In this document: piece by piece, positions 46,922 through 56,131 of the stretch
How the letters are laid out: every line of letters begins with the position of its first letter
How positions within the stretch are numbered: the first letter of the stretch is position 1
Assembly: GCA_033856195.1 (NCBI GenBank)
Contig: JAWVFL010000024.1
Location: 1 to 64,000, forward strand
DNA length: 64,000 nt
DNA from: VRUE01 sp033856195
GTDB taxonomy: Bacteria; Actinomycetota; Thermoleophilia; Solirubrobacterales; 70-9
Reading direction: 5' to 3'
Notes under the pieces: generated by a model
Told to the model about the DNA's origin: nothing
What the model saw: the letters and a program-made list of their open reading frames with translations, nothing else
The model's database searches: none
Made by a program: the position numbers and the translations under genes

Positions 46922-49753
46922 ATGGCGCTGCTGGAGAGGAAGCTGGCGCCGCCTCCCTCGGAGCCGGCCCCCGATCGCGCCCCCGACAGCCTCGCTGGCG
47001 GCACGGCCCAGCCGCTGCGGGGCGAGCTGGAGCAGCTGCTCGGCGCCGACCGTGTCCTCGCCCGCGCCAGCGACATCGTCCGCTACGCCTCCGACGCCAG
47101 CCCCTACCGGCTCTTCCCACAGGCAGTCGTGATGGCTCACGATGCCACTGACGTCGCCAAGGTGCTCGATTACGGCAGGCGCAGCGGCATGCCCGTCACC
47201 TTCCGCGCCGGCGGCACCAGCCTCAACGGCCAGGGCCAGAGCGACGGCATCCTCGTCGACGTGCGCCGCCACTTCGGCGGCGTCGCGGTCGAAGACGGCG
47301 CCAAGCGCGCTCGGATCCAGCCTGGCACCGTGCTCGGCCACGCCAACCGGGTGCTGGCGCCGCACGGCCGCAAGCTCGGCCCCGACCCGGCCAGCACCGA
47401 CATCGCCACGGTCGGCGGCGTGATCGCCAACAACTCGGGTGGGATGCGCTGCGGCGTCAGCAAGGACTCCTACTCGACCGTCAGCTCGATGACGCTGGTG
47501 CTCGCCTCCGGCACGACGATCGACACCGCCGCCCCCGATGCCGCCGAGCGCTTCGAGGCCGAGGAGCCCGAGCTCGCGCAGGGCCTGGCCGCGATCCGCA
47601 ACGAGATCCGCGCCGACGCCGAGCTGAGCGAGCGCATCCGCCGCAAGTTCGCGATCAAGAACACGACCGGCTACCGGCTCTGCGCCTTCCTCGACGCTGA
47701 GCAACCGCTGGAGATCTTCCGCCGCTTGGTCGTCGGCTCCGAGGGCACGCTCGCCTTCGTCGCCGAGGCGGTCTTCGAAACCGTGCCGTTGCCCTCCCAC
47801 ACAACCACGGCCTGGGTCCACTTCCCCGGCATCGACGAGGCGATCGCGCCGGTGCGAGACCTCGTCGACAGCGGCGCGACCGCGGTCGAGCTGATGGTGG
47901 CGCCGGCCCTGATCACGGCCGCCTGGAACATGGTCGGCGCGCCGCAGGAGTGGAAAGAGCTGCCGCCCGAGTCGGCCGTGCTGCTGGTCGAGTACGGCGC
48001 CGCGAGCGACGATGCGCTCGACGCCTACGTCGCCAGGGCGAGCGAGATCTTCGCCGCGCACGAGACGATCCGGCCGATCGACTTCACCCGCGAGGCCGAG
48101 GGGATCGAGCTTGCCTGGCGCGTGCGCGAGGGACTGCACGGGCTGATCGGGCGCCTGCGCCTGCCCGGCACGTCCCTGATCGTCGAGGACGTCTGTGTTC
48201 CACCGGAGCGGATCGCCGAGGGAGCGCAGGACCTGCAGGCGCTGCTCGGCGAGCACGGCTTCCTGCCCGGCGTCGCCGGTCACGCCTCGGCCGGCAACCT
48301 CCACTTCATGCTCACCCCGGACTTCGCCAAGCAGGAGGACCGCGAGCGCTACGAGGCCTTCATGGCCAAGCTGGTCGAGCTGATCGTCGGCAAGTACGGC
48401 GGCTCGCTCAAGGCCGAGCACGGCACCGGCATCAACATGGCTCCTTATGTAGAGCGCGAGTGGGGGGAGGTGGCGACCGAGCTGATGTGGCGGGTGAAGC
48501 AGCTCGCCGACCCCGACGGCGTGCTCAACCCCGGCGTCGTCCTCAACCGCGATCCCGATGTCCACCTGCGCAACCTGAAAACGACCCCGGCGATCGAGGA
48601 GTCGGCGACGACCTGTGTCGAGTGCGGCTTCTGCGAGCCCGTCTGCCCCAGCCGCAACCTGACCACGACGCCGCGCCAGCGGATCGTGCTGCGCCGCGAG
48701 ATCGCGCGCCAGCCAGCCGGCTCGCCGGTCCAGAAGGCGCTGCTCGAGGAGTACGAGTACGACTCGCTGGAGACCTGCGCCGCCGACGGCTCCTGTCAAC
48801 TTGCCTGCCCGGTTGGCATCGACACCGGCCAGCTGGTCAAGGAACTGCGCAAGGAGCGCCACGGAGAACGCGCCGAAGCGACGGCCCTGGCGGCGGCGAA
48901 GCGCTGGGCCGTGGTCGAGGGCGCCTCGCGCGCCGGCCTGCGCCTCGGCGGGCCGCTGGCTCGGCGGACGAAGCGAGGGGAGGGATTGCCACCGCCGGCA
49001 TCGGCAAAGTTGCCGATGACCCTGCACGAAGGCGCCGCCGCCGTCTACGTCCCTTCCTGCACCAACCGCATCTTCGGCGGCTCGCCGATCGAGGCGCTGG
49101 TCGAGGTCTCGCGCCGCGCCGGCCTGCCGGTCTGGATCCCGCCAGACGTCGCCGGCAGCTGCTGCGGTCTCCCGTGGAGCTCGAAGGGCTTCGCCGGGGC
49201 GCACCGCCACAAGGCAAACGAGATGGTCGAGCGGCTCTGGGAGTGGAGCGGCGAAGGCGCGCTACCGGTCGTGATCGACGCGGCCTCCTGCACCCAGGGC
49301 ATCGCCGACCCCGGCGAGGGCGCGCTGAGCGAGGAGAACGCTTCGCGGCTGGCCGAGCTGGAGATCCTCGACTCGGTCGCCTGGGCACACGACCGCCTGC
49401 TGCCCTGGCTCGAGGTCGCCGAGAGGGTTGGCTCGGCAACGGTCCACCCAACCTGCGCGACGCGCCACATGGGCCTCGCCCCCCGCCTGCGCTCGCTCGC
49501 CGATGCCCTCGCCGACGATGTCTACGTCGCCCCTTCGGCCACCTGCTGCGGCTTCGCCGGCGACCGCGGCATCTCCCACCCCGAGCTGACCGCTGCCGCA
49601 ACCCGCCCCCAAGCCGAAGAGCTGGCTGGCCGCGACTTCGACGCCCACCTCTCCAACAACCGCACCTGCGAGATCGGCCTCAGCCGCGCCACAGGCGCCG
49701 ACTACGAGTCGATCGTCCTCTTGCTTGAGCGGCTGACGCGGGTCGCCAACTAG
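46922..49753 (+). CDS. FAD-linked, Fe-S-containing 2-hydroxyacid dehydrogenase (D-lactate dehydrogenase type)
   Basis: The 943-residue product has an N-terminal FAD domain of the VAO/GlcD type (VTFRAGGTSLNGQGQSDGIL, IATVGGVIANNSGGMRCGVS) and the FAD-oxidase C-terminal part ending LKAEHGTGINMAPYVEREWG. Two 4Fe-4S motifs follow (CVECGFCEPVCPSRN at about 562 and CAADGSCQLACPVG at about 620), then two CCG domains (AGSCCGLPWSSKGFAGAHRH, ATCCGFAGDRGISHPEL). This architecture passes electrons from a 2-hydroxy acid such as D-lactate or D-2-hydroxyglutarate to the quinone pool. It starts 12 bases after the decarboxylase and is surely co-transcribed. Confidence 0.92.
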   Translation: MALLERKLAPPPSEPAPDRAPDSLAGGTAQPLRGELEQLLGADRVLARASDIVRYASDASPYRLFPQAVVMAHDATDVAKVLDYGRRSGMPVTFRAGGTSLNGQGQSDGILVDVRRHFGGVAVEDGAKRARIQPGTVLGHANRVLAPHGRKLGPDPASTDIATVGGVIANNSGGMRCGVSKDSYSTVSSMTLVLASGTTIDTAAPDAAERFEAEEPELAQGLAAIRNEIRADAELSERIRRKFAIKNTTGYRLCAFLDAEQPLEIFRRLVVGSEGTLAFVAEAVFETVPLPSHTTTAWVHFPGIDEAIAPVRDLVDSGATAVELMVAPALITAAWNMVGAPQEWKELPPESAVLLVEYGAASDDALDAYVARASEIFAAHETIRPIDFTREAEGIELAWRVREGLHGLIGRLRLPGTSLIVEDVCVPPERIAEGAQDLQALLGEHGFLPGVAGHASAGNLHFMLTPDFAKQEDRERYEAFMAKLVELIVGKYGGSLKAEHGTGINMAPYVEREWGEVATELMWRVKQLADPDGVLNPGVVLNRDPDVHLRNLKTTPAIEESATTCVECGFCEPVCPSRNLTTTPRQRIVLRREIARQPAGSPVQKALLEEYEYDSLETCAADGSCQLACPVGIDTGQLVKELRKERHGERAEATALAAAKRWAVVEGASRAGLRLGGPLARRTKRGEGLPPPASAKLPMTLHEGAAAVYVPSCTNRIFGGSPIEALVEVSRRAGLPVWIPPDVAGSCCGLPWSSKGFAGAHRHKANEMVERLWEWSGEGALPVVIDAASCTQGIADPGEGALSEENASRLAELEILDSVAWAHDRLLPWLEVAERVGSATVHPTCATRHMGLAPRLRSLADALADDVYVAPSATCCGFAGDRGISHPELTAAATRPQAEELAGRDFDAHLSNNRTCEIGLSRATGADYESIVLLLERLTRVAN

Positions 49754-50607
49754 GCGACGCTGGACTTGGCCTTGGTGTCCGCCTCGGCTTGGCGCAGTGC
49801 GGCGGCGACCTTGGCGTCGCGCTCGAGGCGCCGGTCGAGAATGGGGTTGAGGATTCCTCGCAGCGCCGATACGTAGCGCCACCAGCCCGGCGCGAAGACG
49901 CGCGGCGCGCGTTCCTCGATCCCCCGCACGAGCGCCGCGCTGGCCTGCTCGACCGGGATTCGCTTGAAGAAGGCCTTAGGCAGCAGTTCCTGCATGCGCT
50001 TGCCGCCCTGCTCGCGGTCCAGTCCCTGCCGCACCATCTCCGTGTCGACCCAACCGAAGTAGGCGACCGTGGCGCTCGCGCCCCAGGGGGCTAGCTCCAC
50101 CCGCAGTGGCCGGCCCAGCGCCTCGACCGCCGCCTTGGAGGCGCCGTAAGGACTCATCATCGTGCTGTTCATGAAGGCGGCGACGGATGCGACCAGGACG
50201 ACCTGGCCGTTGCGCTCGGAGACCTGCGGCAGCGCGGCGCGCACGGTATTCCAGACGCCGAGCAGGTTGACGTCGATCACCTTCTGCCATTCCTCGGGCG
50301 GCATGGTTCGGGTGGTCGCGCCTTCCGGGGCGATCCCGGCGTTCGCCATCGCCACGTCAAGAGCGCCGAAGCGCTCGACCGTCTGGGCGACCGCGGCCAG
50401 CATCGCCCCCGCGTCGGTGACGTCGGCTCCGATCCCGATCGCTCGCTCCCCGATCCGCTCGGCCGCCTCGCGCGCCTGATCGGCATCGAGGTCGACGACC
50501 ACCACCGAGGCGCCGCGCATGTGTAGCTGGCGCGCCGTCTCGTAGCCGATCCCGCGGGCGGCGCCGGTGACCAGCGCCACCTTTCCGTTGAGGTCGTAGG
50601 CGGACAT
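49750..50607 (-). CDS. Short-chain dehydrogenase/reductase, paralogue A
   Basis: The 285-residue product has the NAD(P) motif VALVTGAARGIGYETARQLH, NAG in VAMANAGIAPEG, and the active site Ser...YGASK (VLVASVAAFM, MSPYGASKAAVEALGR). A long C-terminal extension (ALVRGIEERAPRVFAPGWWR, YVSALRGILNPILDRRLERD) marks a subfamily with membrane- or lipid-linked substrates. It is a tandem relative of the next gene and converges on the dehydrogenase with a four-base overlap. Confidence 0.88.
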   Translation of the reverse strand: MSAYDLNGKVALVTGAARGIGYETARQLHMRGASVVVVDLDADQAREAAERIGERAIGIGADVTDAGAMLAAVAQTVERFGALDVAMANAGIAPEGATTRTMPPEEWQKVIDVNLLGVWNTVRAALPQVSERNGQVVLVASVAAFMNSTMMSPYGASKAAVEALGRPLRVELAPWGASATVAYFGWVDTEMVRQGLDREQGGKRMQELLPKAFFKRIPVEQASAALVRGIEERAPRVFAPGWWRYVSALRGILNPILDRRLERDAKVAAALRQAEADTKAKSSVA

Positions 50608-50629
50608 GCCGGGAGGTTATTCCCAGCTG

Positions 50630-51505
50630 CTAACGCGGAGCGGCTGAGACCGCGGCAGCACCCTGCTCGTCGGTGTCGGCCTCGACCTCGAGCACCGTAG
50701 AGACCATCCGCCTGTCCTGCTCCATGCGGCGGTCGAGCAGGGGGTTGAGGATGCCGCGCAGGGCGGAGACATAGCGCCACCATTTCGGCGCGAAGATCCG
50801 CGGTGCGCGCTCTTCGATGCCCCGCACGATCGCCGCCCCAGCCTCGCTGGGGTGGATCCGCTTGAGCAGGAAGTCGGGCGTGTTCTCACGCAGGCGGTTC
50901 GAGTGCGGCCGCTCGGTGGCGTCCTGAACCATTTTGGTGTCGACCCAGCCGAAATAGGCGACGCTGGCGCTGGCGCCGAGCGGTGTCAGCTCGGTCCGCA
51001 GGGCTCGGCCCATCGACTCGACCCCCGCCTTTGCGACGGCGTAGGGGCTGTTGAAGACGCCGTTCATGAAGGCGTAGACGGAGGAGGTGACGACGATGTG
51101 CCCACCGCGCTCGACGATCTGCGGCAGCGCCGCCCGCACTGTGCGCCAGACGCCGAGCAGGTCGACCTCGAAGACCCGCTCCCATTCCTCGACCGAGATA
51201 CCCCGCGTCGTCGCCATCTGTGCCTGCGCGATGCCGGCGTTTGCGACCACCACGTCGAGGCCGCCGAAGCGCTCGACCGTCTCGGCGACGGCGCCCATGA
51301 TCGCCGAATGGTCGGTGACGTCGGCGCCGATCCCGATCGCGCGCTGGCCGATCCGCTCGGCCGCCTCACGGGACTGCTCGGGGTCGAGGTCGACGACCGC
51401 CGCCGAGGCGCCGCGCATGTGCAGCTGGCGCGCCGTCTCGTAGCCGATCCCGCGGGCGGCGCCGGTGACCAGCGCCACCTTTCCGTTGAGGTCGTAGGCG
51501 GGCAC
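50630..51505 (-). CDS. Short-chain dehydrogenase/reductase, paralogue B
   Basis: The 291-residue product from a GTG start is closely similar to the neighbour over its whole length (VALVTGAARGIGYETARQLH; VVVANAGIAQ; Ser in VTSSVYAFMNG; YAVAKAGVESMGR). The final residues diverge. The first ~90 coding bases are nearly identical to those of paralogue A, evidence of recent duplication or gene conversion. YAVAK in place of YGASK keeps the catalytic Tyr-x3-Lys. It is the first gene of the pair, 22 bases apart. Confidence 0.88.
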   Translation of the reverse strand: MPAYDLNGKVALVTGAARGIGYETARQLHMRGASAAVVDLDPEQSREAAERIGQRAIGIGADVTDHSAIMGAVAETVERFGGLDVVVANAGIAQAQMATTRGISVEEWERVFEVDLLGVWRTVRAALPQIVERGGHIVVTSSVYAFMNGVFNSPYAVAKAGVESMGRALRTELTPLGASASVAYFGWVDTKMVQDATERPHSNRLRENTPDFLLKRIHPSEAGAAIVRGIEERAPRIFAPKWWRYVSALRGILNPLLDRRMEQDRRMVSTVLEVEADTDEQGAAAVSAAPR

Positions 51506-51577
51506 GTGGCAAGACTATTGCGTGCCAAGGCCACCGTCAGGGGCAGAGGACGGAGCCGCTCCTAGAATCACCCGTCC

Positions 51578-54500
51578 ATGCCCGGCTTCCGTCCCGTCGA
51601 CACCAAGCAGTCCTTCCCCGAGCTCGAGGAGCGCGTGCTGGAGCGCTGGCGCGAGCGCGAGGTCTTCCAGCGCTCCCTCGCCCAGCGCGAGGGCGCGCCG
51701 ATCTGGAACTTCTACGAGGGTCCGCCGACCGCCAACGGCCGGCCCGGCTCCCATCACGTCCTTGCCCGCGTCTTCAAGGACGTCTACCCGCGCTACCGCT
51801 CGATGTGCGGCTACTTCGTGCCGCGCAAGGCCGGCTGGGACTGCCACGGGCTGCCGGTCGAGATCGAGGTCGAAAAGCAACTCGGGATCTCTTCTAAGCA
51901 CGAGATCGAGAAATACGGAATCGACAAGTTCAACCAGCGCTGCCGCGAGTCGGTCTTCGAGTACGTAGAGGAGTGGAACCGGCTGACCGAGCGGATCGGC
52001 TTCTGGATCGACCTCGACGACCCCTACGTCACCCTCGACGACGACTACATCGAGTCGGTCTGGTGGTCGCTGCGCCAGCTCTGGGACAAAGACCGCCTCT
52101 ACGAGGGCCACAAGGTCGTCCCCTACTGCCCGCGCTGCGGCACGGCCCTCTCCTCGCACGAGGTGGCGCTGGGCTACCAGGACGTCGAGGATCCCTCGAT
52201 ATACGTGCGCTTCCCGCTGCTCGGCGAGGACGGCAGCGAGACGGGCGAGTCGCTGCTGGTCTGGACGACGACCCCCTGGACGCTCCCGGGCAACGTCGCC
52301 GTCGCGGTGGCCCCCGAGGTCATCTACGTCAAAGCACGCTGCGGGGAAGAGACGCTGATCCTCGCCGAGCCTCTGCTCGAGCGAGTTCTTGGCGAGGACG
52401 TCGAGGTTCTGGATCGCCTCACGGGATCCGAACTCGTCGGTCGTCACTACCTTGGCCCGGTGTTCGTGCTGAACGATCGCGAGCCCGGGGGCTTTCCGGT
52501 GATATCCGGGGACTTCGTCACCACCGAGGACGGCACCGGGCTAGTTCACATCGCCCCGGCGTTCGGCGAGGACGACTTCAAGGTGGCGGCCGAGAACGGC
52601 ATCTTCGATCCGACGAGTGCAGGCACTCTCTACAACCCGGTGAGCCTCGACGGTCGGTTCGACCGTCGAGTCAGCGGCTTCGAGGGCCAGCTCGTCAAGG
52701 ATCCCGAGGTCACCGCCGCGCTAATTGCCGACCTGGAGCGCCGCGGCCTGCTCTTCCGCGAGCAGGTCTACGAGCACGCCTACCCGCACTGCTGGCGCTG
52801 CGGCACGCCGCTGCTCTATTACGCCAAGTCGAGCTGGTACATCGCCACCTCGCAGGTGCGCGAGCAGATGCTCGCCAACAACGAGACGATTGGTTGGCAC
52901 CCAGAGCACATCAAGCACGGGCGCTTCGGCAAATGGCTCGAGAACAACGTCGACTGGGCGCTTTCGCGCGATCGCTACTGGGGAACGCCGCTGCCGATCT
53001 GGCACTGCACGAGCGGCGATTGCACCGAGCTCTACTGCGCCGGCTCTGTCGCCGAGCTGCGCGAGCGGGCCAGGGGAGAGGTCCCGGAGGACCTGCACCG
53101 CCCCTACATCGATGAGGTCACGCTCGATTGCGAGCGTTGCGGTGGTGAGATGCGCCGGGTCGATTCGGTGATCGACACCTGGTACGACAGCGGCGCGATG
53201 CCCTTCGCGCAGCTCCACTACCCCTTCGAGAACGAGGAGCTGTTCAAGGAGCGCTTCCCCGCCGACTTCATCTGCGAGGCGATCGACCAGACCCGCGGCT
53301 GGTTCTACACCCTGCTGGCCGAGTCGACCCTGCTCTTCGACACCTCCAGCTACCGCAACTGCGTCTGCCTCGGCCTGATCCTCGACCCCGAGGGCCAGAA
53401 GATGTCGAAGAGCAAGGGCAACGTGGTCGAGCCCTGGGACGTGATCTCCGCCCACGGCGCCGACGCCTTTCGCTGGTACTACCTGACCGCGCAGCAGCCC
53501 TGGTCCGGCTACCGCTTCTCGGTCGACACCGTCGGCGAATCCGTCCGCCAGTTCCTCCTCACCCTCTGGAACACCTACTCCTTCTGGATCCTCTACGCGA
53601 ACGCGGAGAACCTCGGTCCCCAAGACTTCAACGACCAATCGGTGACTTCGCCTTTCTTCGCCGATATGACGAAGAAAGGCGAAGTCACCCGTCTTGAGAC
53701 GATCGAGGACCTCGATCGCTGGGCTCTCTCGCGCTTGCAGGCGACGATCGCCACGGTGCGCGAGCGGATGGACGAGTTCGATTGCACGGCCGCCGGCCGG
53801 GCGATCGCCGAGTACGTCGAGGAGCTTTCCAACTGGTACGTGCGACTCTCGCGCCGCCGTTTCTGGGAGGGCGACCGGGCCGCGTTCGGGACCCTGCGCC
53901 ACTGCCTGCTCGAGATCGCCGCGCTGCTCGCGCCGTTCACGCCCTTCCTCGCCGACGAGATCCACCTCAATCTCGCCGGTGGTGAGGGCGAAGAGCTTGG
54001 CGACGGTCCCGACTCGGTCCACCTGCGCGACTTCCCCGAGCCCGACGCCGCGCTCGCCGACCCCGACCTCGAGGCTGCGATGGAGGCCGTTCGCCTCACC
54101 GTCGAGCTCGGCCGCGCCGCCCGCGCCCAGGCCAAGGCCAAGATGCGCCAGCCGCTGCGCCGCGCCGTGATCGTCGCCAACGACGCCGAGCGGGCCGCGA
54201 TCGAGGCCCGCGCCGACCTGGTCACGGCGGAGCTCAACGTCAAGGAGCTCGACTTCGTCTCCGAAGAGGCCGACCTGGTCAGCTACGCGGTCAAGCCCAA
54301 CTACCGCTCGCTCGGCCCTCGCTTCGGCAAGCGCATGCCCCAGGTTGCCGCCGCGGTAGAGGCGCTCGACCCGGCCCACGTCGCCAAGGTGATGGCCGAC
54401 GGCGGCGAGATCGGGATCAGCATCGATGGCGACGACCACACGATCGTCCCCGACGAGGTCACCCTCGCCTTGCAGCCGCTGGAGGGCTACGAGGTCGAGG

Positions 54501-54799
54501 CGGAGGCCGGCCACGCCGTCGCCCTGCAGCTCGAGCTCGACGACGAGCTGCGCCGCGAGGGCCTAGCCCGCGAGATCGTCCACGCCGTCCAGAACGCCCG
54601 CAAAGCCGCCGGCCTAGACATCTCCGACCGCATCGAGCTCTCCCTAGGAGGCGACGACGAGCTGCTGGCCGCCGCACACGAACACGAGGCCTACATAGCC
54701 GGCGAGGTCCTAGCTACCTCAGTCGCCTACGACGCCGGCGACGCCCCTGCCGTCCGCGTCGACGGCCGCGACCTGCAGATCGGCGTTAGTCGGGCTTAG
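51578..54799 (+). CDS. ileS: Isoleucyl-tRNA synthetase
   Basis: The 1073-residue product has the HIGH-equivalent GPPTANGRPGSHHVLARVFK, the editing domain (LVWTTTPWTLPGNVAVAVAP, GTGLVHIAPAFGEDDFK), WYDSGAMPFAQLHYPF, the KMSKS loop QKMSKSKGNVVEPWDVI, and a C-terminal anticodon-binding domain ending in a family-typical beta region. Residues about 688-704 (SVTSPFFADMTKKGEVT) are an insert coded by a perfect palindrome just before RLETIEDLDRWALSRL. No T-box is visible in the 72-base upstream gap. The end overlaps the convergent tautomerase by 14 bases. Confidence 0.95.
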   Translation: MPGFRPVDTKQSFPELEERVLERWREREVFQRSLAQREGAPIWNFYEGPPTANGRPGSHHVLARVFKDVYPRYRSMCGYFVPRKAGWDCHGLPVEIEVEKQLGISSKHEIEKYGIDKFNQRCRESVFEYVEEWNRLTERIGFWIDLDDPYVTLDDDYIESVWWSLRQLWDKDRLYEGHKVVPYCPRCGTALSSHEVALGYQDVEDPSIYVRFPLLGEDGSETGESLLVWTTTPWTLPGNVAVAVAPEVIYVKARCGEETLILAEPLLERVLGEDVEVLDRLTGSELVGRHYLGPVFVLNDREPGGFPVISGDFVTTEDGTGLVHIAPAFGEDDFKVAAENGIFDPTSAGTLYNPVSLDGRFDRRVSGFEGQLVKDPEVTAALIADLERRGLLFREQVYEHAYPHCWRCGTPLLYYAKSSWYIATSQVREQMLANNETIGWHPEHIKHGRFGKWLENNVDWALSRDRYWGTPLPIWHCTSGDCTELYCAGSVAELRERARGEVPEDLHRPYIDEVTLDCERCGGEMRRVDSVIDTWYDSGAMPFAQLHYPFENEELFKERFPADFICEAIDQTRGWFYTLLAESTLLFDTSSYRNCVCLGLILDPEGQKMSKSKGNVVEPWDVISAHGADAFRWYYLTAQQPWSGYRFSVDTVGESVRQFLLTLWNTYSFWILYANAENLGPQDFNDQSVTSPFFADMTKKGEVTRLETIEDLDRWALSRLQATIATVRERMDEFDCTAAGRAIAEYVEELSNWYVRLSRRRFWEGDRAAFGTLRHCLLEIAALLAPFTPFLADEIHLNLAGGEGEELGDGPDSVHLRDFPEPDAALADPDLEAAMEAVRLTVELGRAARAQAKAKMRQPLRRAVIVANDAERAAIEARADLVTAELNVKELDFVSEEADLVSYAVKPNYRSLGPRFGKRMPQVAAAVEALDPAHVAKVMADGGEIGISIDGDDHTIVPDEVTLALQPLEGYEVEAEAGHAVALQLELDDELRREGLAREIVHAVQNARKAAGLDISDRIELSLGGDDELLAAAHEHEAYIAGEVLATSVAYDAGDAPAVRVDGRDLQIGVSRA
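53641..53689. repeat. Perfect palindrome inside ileS
   Basis: Arms 53641-53660 and 53670-53689 are 20-bp perfect inverted copies around nine bases (CCGATATGA). It is in frame and adds about 16 residues at the junction between catalytic core and anticodon-binding domain. Its arm start (GGTGACTTCGC) recurs in the palindrome at 33318. Confidence 0.85.
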
Positions 54800-54965
54800 C
54801 TTCGCCGATGATGAAGTCGGTCTTCTTCGAGTCCGAGAACTTGACCCAGCAGTGCTCGGGGGCGGCGCCGGCCACGTCGACCAGCGCCGCTTCGATGCGC
54901 TTGGCGATCTCCGCCTTCTGCTCGTCGGTGCGTCCCTCGAACCAGTGGACGTGGACGAAGGGCAT
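54786..54965 (-). CDS. 4-Oxalocrotonate tautomerase-family protein
   Basis: The 59-residue product begins Met-Pro (MPFVHVHWFEGRTDEQKAEI), with the catalytic proline that becomes N-terminal after methionine removal. Helix (AKRIEAALVDVAGAAPEHCW) and strand (VKFSDSKKTDFIIGE) follow as in small tautomerases. The substrate is unknown. It lies 14 bases downstream of trxA on the same strand and overlaps the ileS end. Confidence 0.85.
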   Translation of the reverse strand: MPFVHVHWFEGRTDEQKAEIAKRIEAALVDVAGAAPEHCWVKFSDSKKTDFIIGEAKPD

Positions 54966-54979
54966 TGCGTTTGCCGGCC

Positions 54980-55309
54980 CTAGGCGGTGAGCGCCGGCTC
55001 CAGCTCGGCCTCGAGGCGACGCTTGGGCATCGCGCCGATCACCTTCTTGGCGATCGCCCCGTCCTTGAAGAGGATCAGGGTCGGGATCGAGAGGACCTCG
55101 TACTGAGCGGCGGTCTGCTGGTTCTCGTCGACGTTGATGCTGACGATGTTGAGGTCCTCGCGCTCGGCGTCCATCTCCTCGAGGACGGGATGGACGACGC
55201 GGCATGGACCGCACCAGGGAGCCCAGAAGTCGACCAGCACGGGGCCCTCGGCGTCGAGGACATCCGCTTTGAAGGTGGCATCGGTCACGTCGTTGAGTTT
55301 GCCTGTCAC
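54980..55309 (-). CDS. trxA: Thioredoxin
   Basis: The 109-residue product has the redox centre FWAPWCGPCRVVHPVLEEMD (about residues 28-47), the cis-proline in LSIPTLILFKDG, and normal length. It reduces protein disulfides with thioredoxin reductase. In the upstream region ATACTT/AAGTAT (about 55350-55368) forms a small dyad that could be a regulatory site. Confidence 0.94.
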   Translation of the reverse strand: MTGKLNDVTDATFKADVLDAEGPVLVDFWAPWCGPCRVVHPVLEEMDAEREDLNIVSINVDENQQTAAQYEVLSIPTLILFKDGAIAKKVIGAMPKRRLEAELEPALTA

Positions 55310-55383
55310 TTTGATCTCTCTCCTGGGAATCGAGTTTCGGCGCTCAATACTTCAGAAAGTATAGCGAGGTAGGTCAAGGGTTC

Positions 55384-56109
55384 TCACCGCCCGAAGCGTA
55401 GAAGAGGTATCCGCCAGATCGCCTCCAACACGATCGAGCGGCTCATCTTCGAAGAGCCCGCCTGGCGGTCGCGGAAGACGATCGGCACCTCGACCACCTC
55501 GAAGCCGAGCTGGATCGCCCGGTAGGTGACCTCGACCTGGAAGGCATACCCCCGCGAACGCACCGCGTCGAGGTCGATCGCCTCCAGCACCTCGCGGCGG
55601 AAGCACTTGAAGCCCCCTGTCAGGTCGTGGACGTGGACGCCGAGGGCGAGCCGTGCGTAGGTGCTGCCACCCCTGCTTATCGCCCTCCGCATCGCCCCCC
55701 AGTCGCTGACGCCGCCGCCGGGGACGTAGCGCGAGCCGATCACCAAGTCGGCTCGCCGGGCCGCCTCGAGCAAGCGCGGCAGGTAGGCGGGCTCGTGCGA
55801 GAAGTCCGCGTCCATCTCGACGATCAGCCCGGCCCCCTGGGCGAGCGCATGGTGAAAGCCGGCGATATAGGCCGGGCCGAGACCTTCCTTGGTCTGGCGA
55901 TGCAGGAAATGAACCCCTTCCTCGCGCTCGGCAAGTTCGGCGGCGATCCGCCCCGTGCCGTCGGCGGAGTTGTCGTCGACGATCAGGACGTGGGCATCGG
56001 CGGGCAGCTTCCGCCGCGCCGCGGCGACCAGCCGCTCGACGTTCGTCGCCTCTTCGTAGGTGGGGAGGACCAGCCAGACCGGACCTCGCTCGGGATTGCT
56101 TACTGACAT
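55384..56109 (-). CDS. Polyprenol-phosphate mannosyltransferase-like GT2 glycosyltransferase
   Basis: From the ATG at 56109 the product has 241 residues. The GT-A fold shows VWLVLPTYEEATNVERLVAA, HVLIVDDNSADGTGRIAAEL, and the metal-binding LIVEMDADFSHEPAYLPRLL; then DLVIGSRYVPGGGVSDWGAM and DLTGGFKCFRREVLEAIDLD. This is the pattern of polyprenol (dolichol) phosphate mannose synthases, which charge the lipid carrier used for wall mannans and O-mannosylation. No acyltransferase or membrane domain is fused. It starts 22 bases from the divergent polX gene. Confidence 0.9.
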   Translation of the reverse strand: MSVSNPERGPVWLVLPTYEEATNVERLVAAARRKLPADAHVLIVDDNSADGTGRIAAELAEREEGVHFLHRQTKEGLGPAYIAGFHHALAQGAGLIVEMDADFSHEPAYLPRLLEAARRADLVIGSRYVPGGGVSDWGAMRRAISRGGSTYARLALGVHVHDLTGGFKCFRREVLEAIDLDAVRSRGYAFQVEVTYRAIQLGFEVVEVPIVFRDRQAGSSKMSRSIVLEAIWRIPLLRFGR

Positions 56110-56131
56110 CGGCCTGCGCGATGCTATTGGG

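Noticed and set aside
44834..49210. A 1458-codon open frame on the minus strand.
   Set aside because: It is antisense to the decarboxylase and FAD/Fe-S dehydrogenase genes, has Arg/Gly/Asp-rich low-complexity translation, and is a by-product of GC-rich third positions.
51506..51577. A T-box riboswitch upstream of ileS.
   Set aside because: The gap is only 72 bases and has no T-box bulge sequence; just a short GGCACG/CGTGCC hairpin is present.
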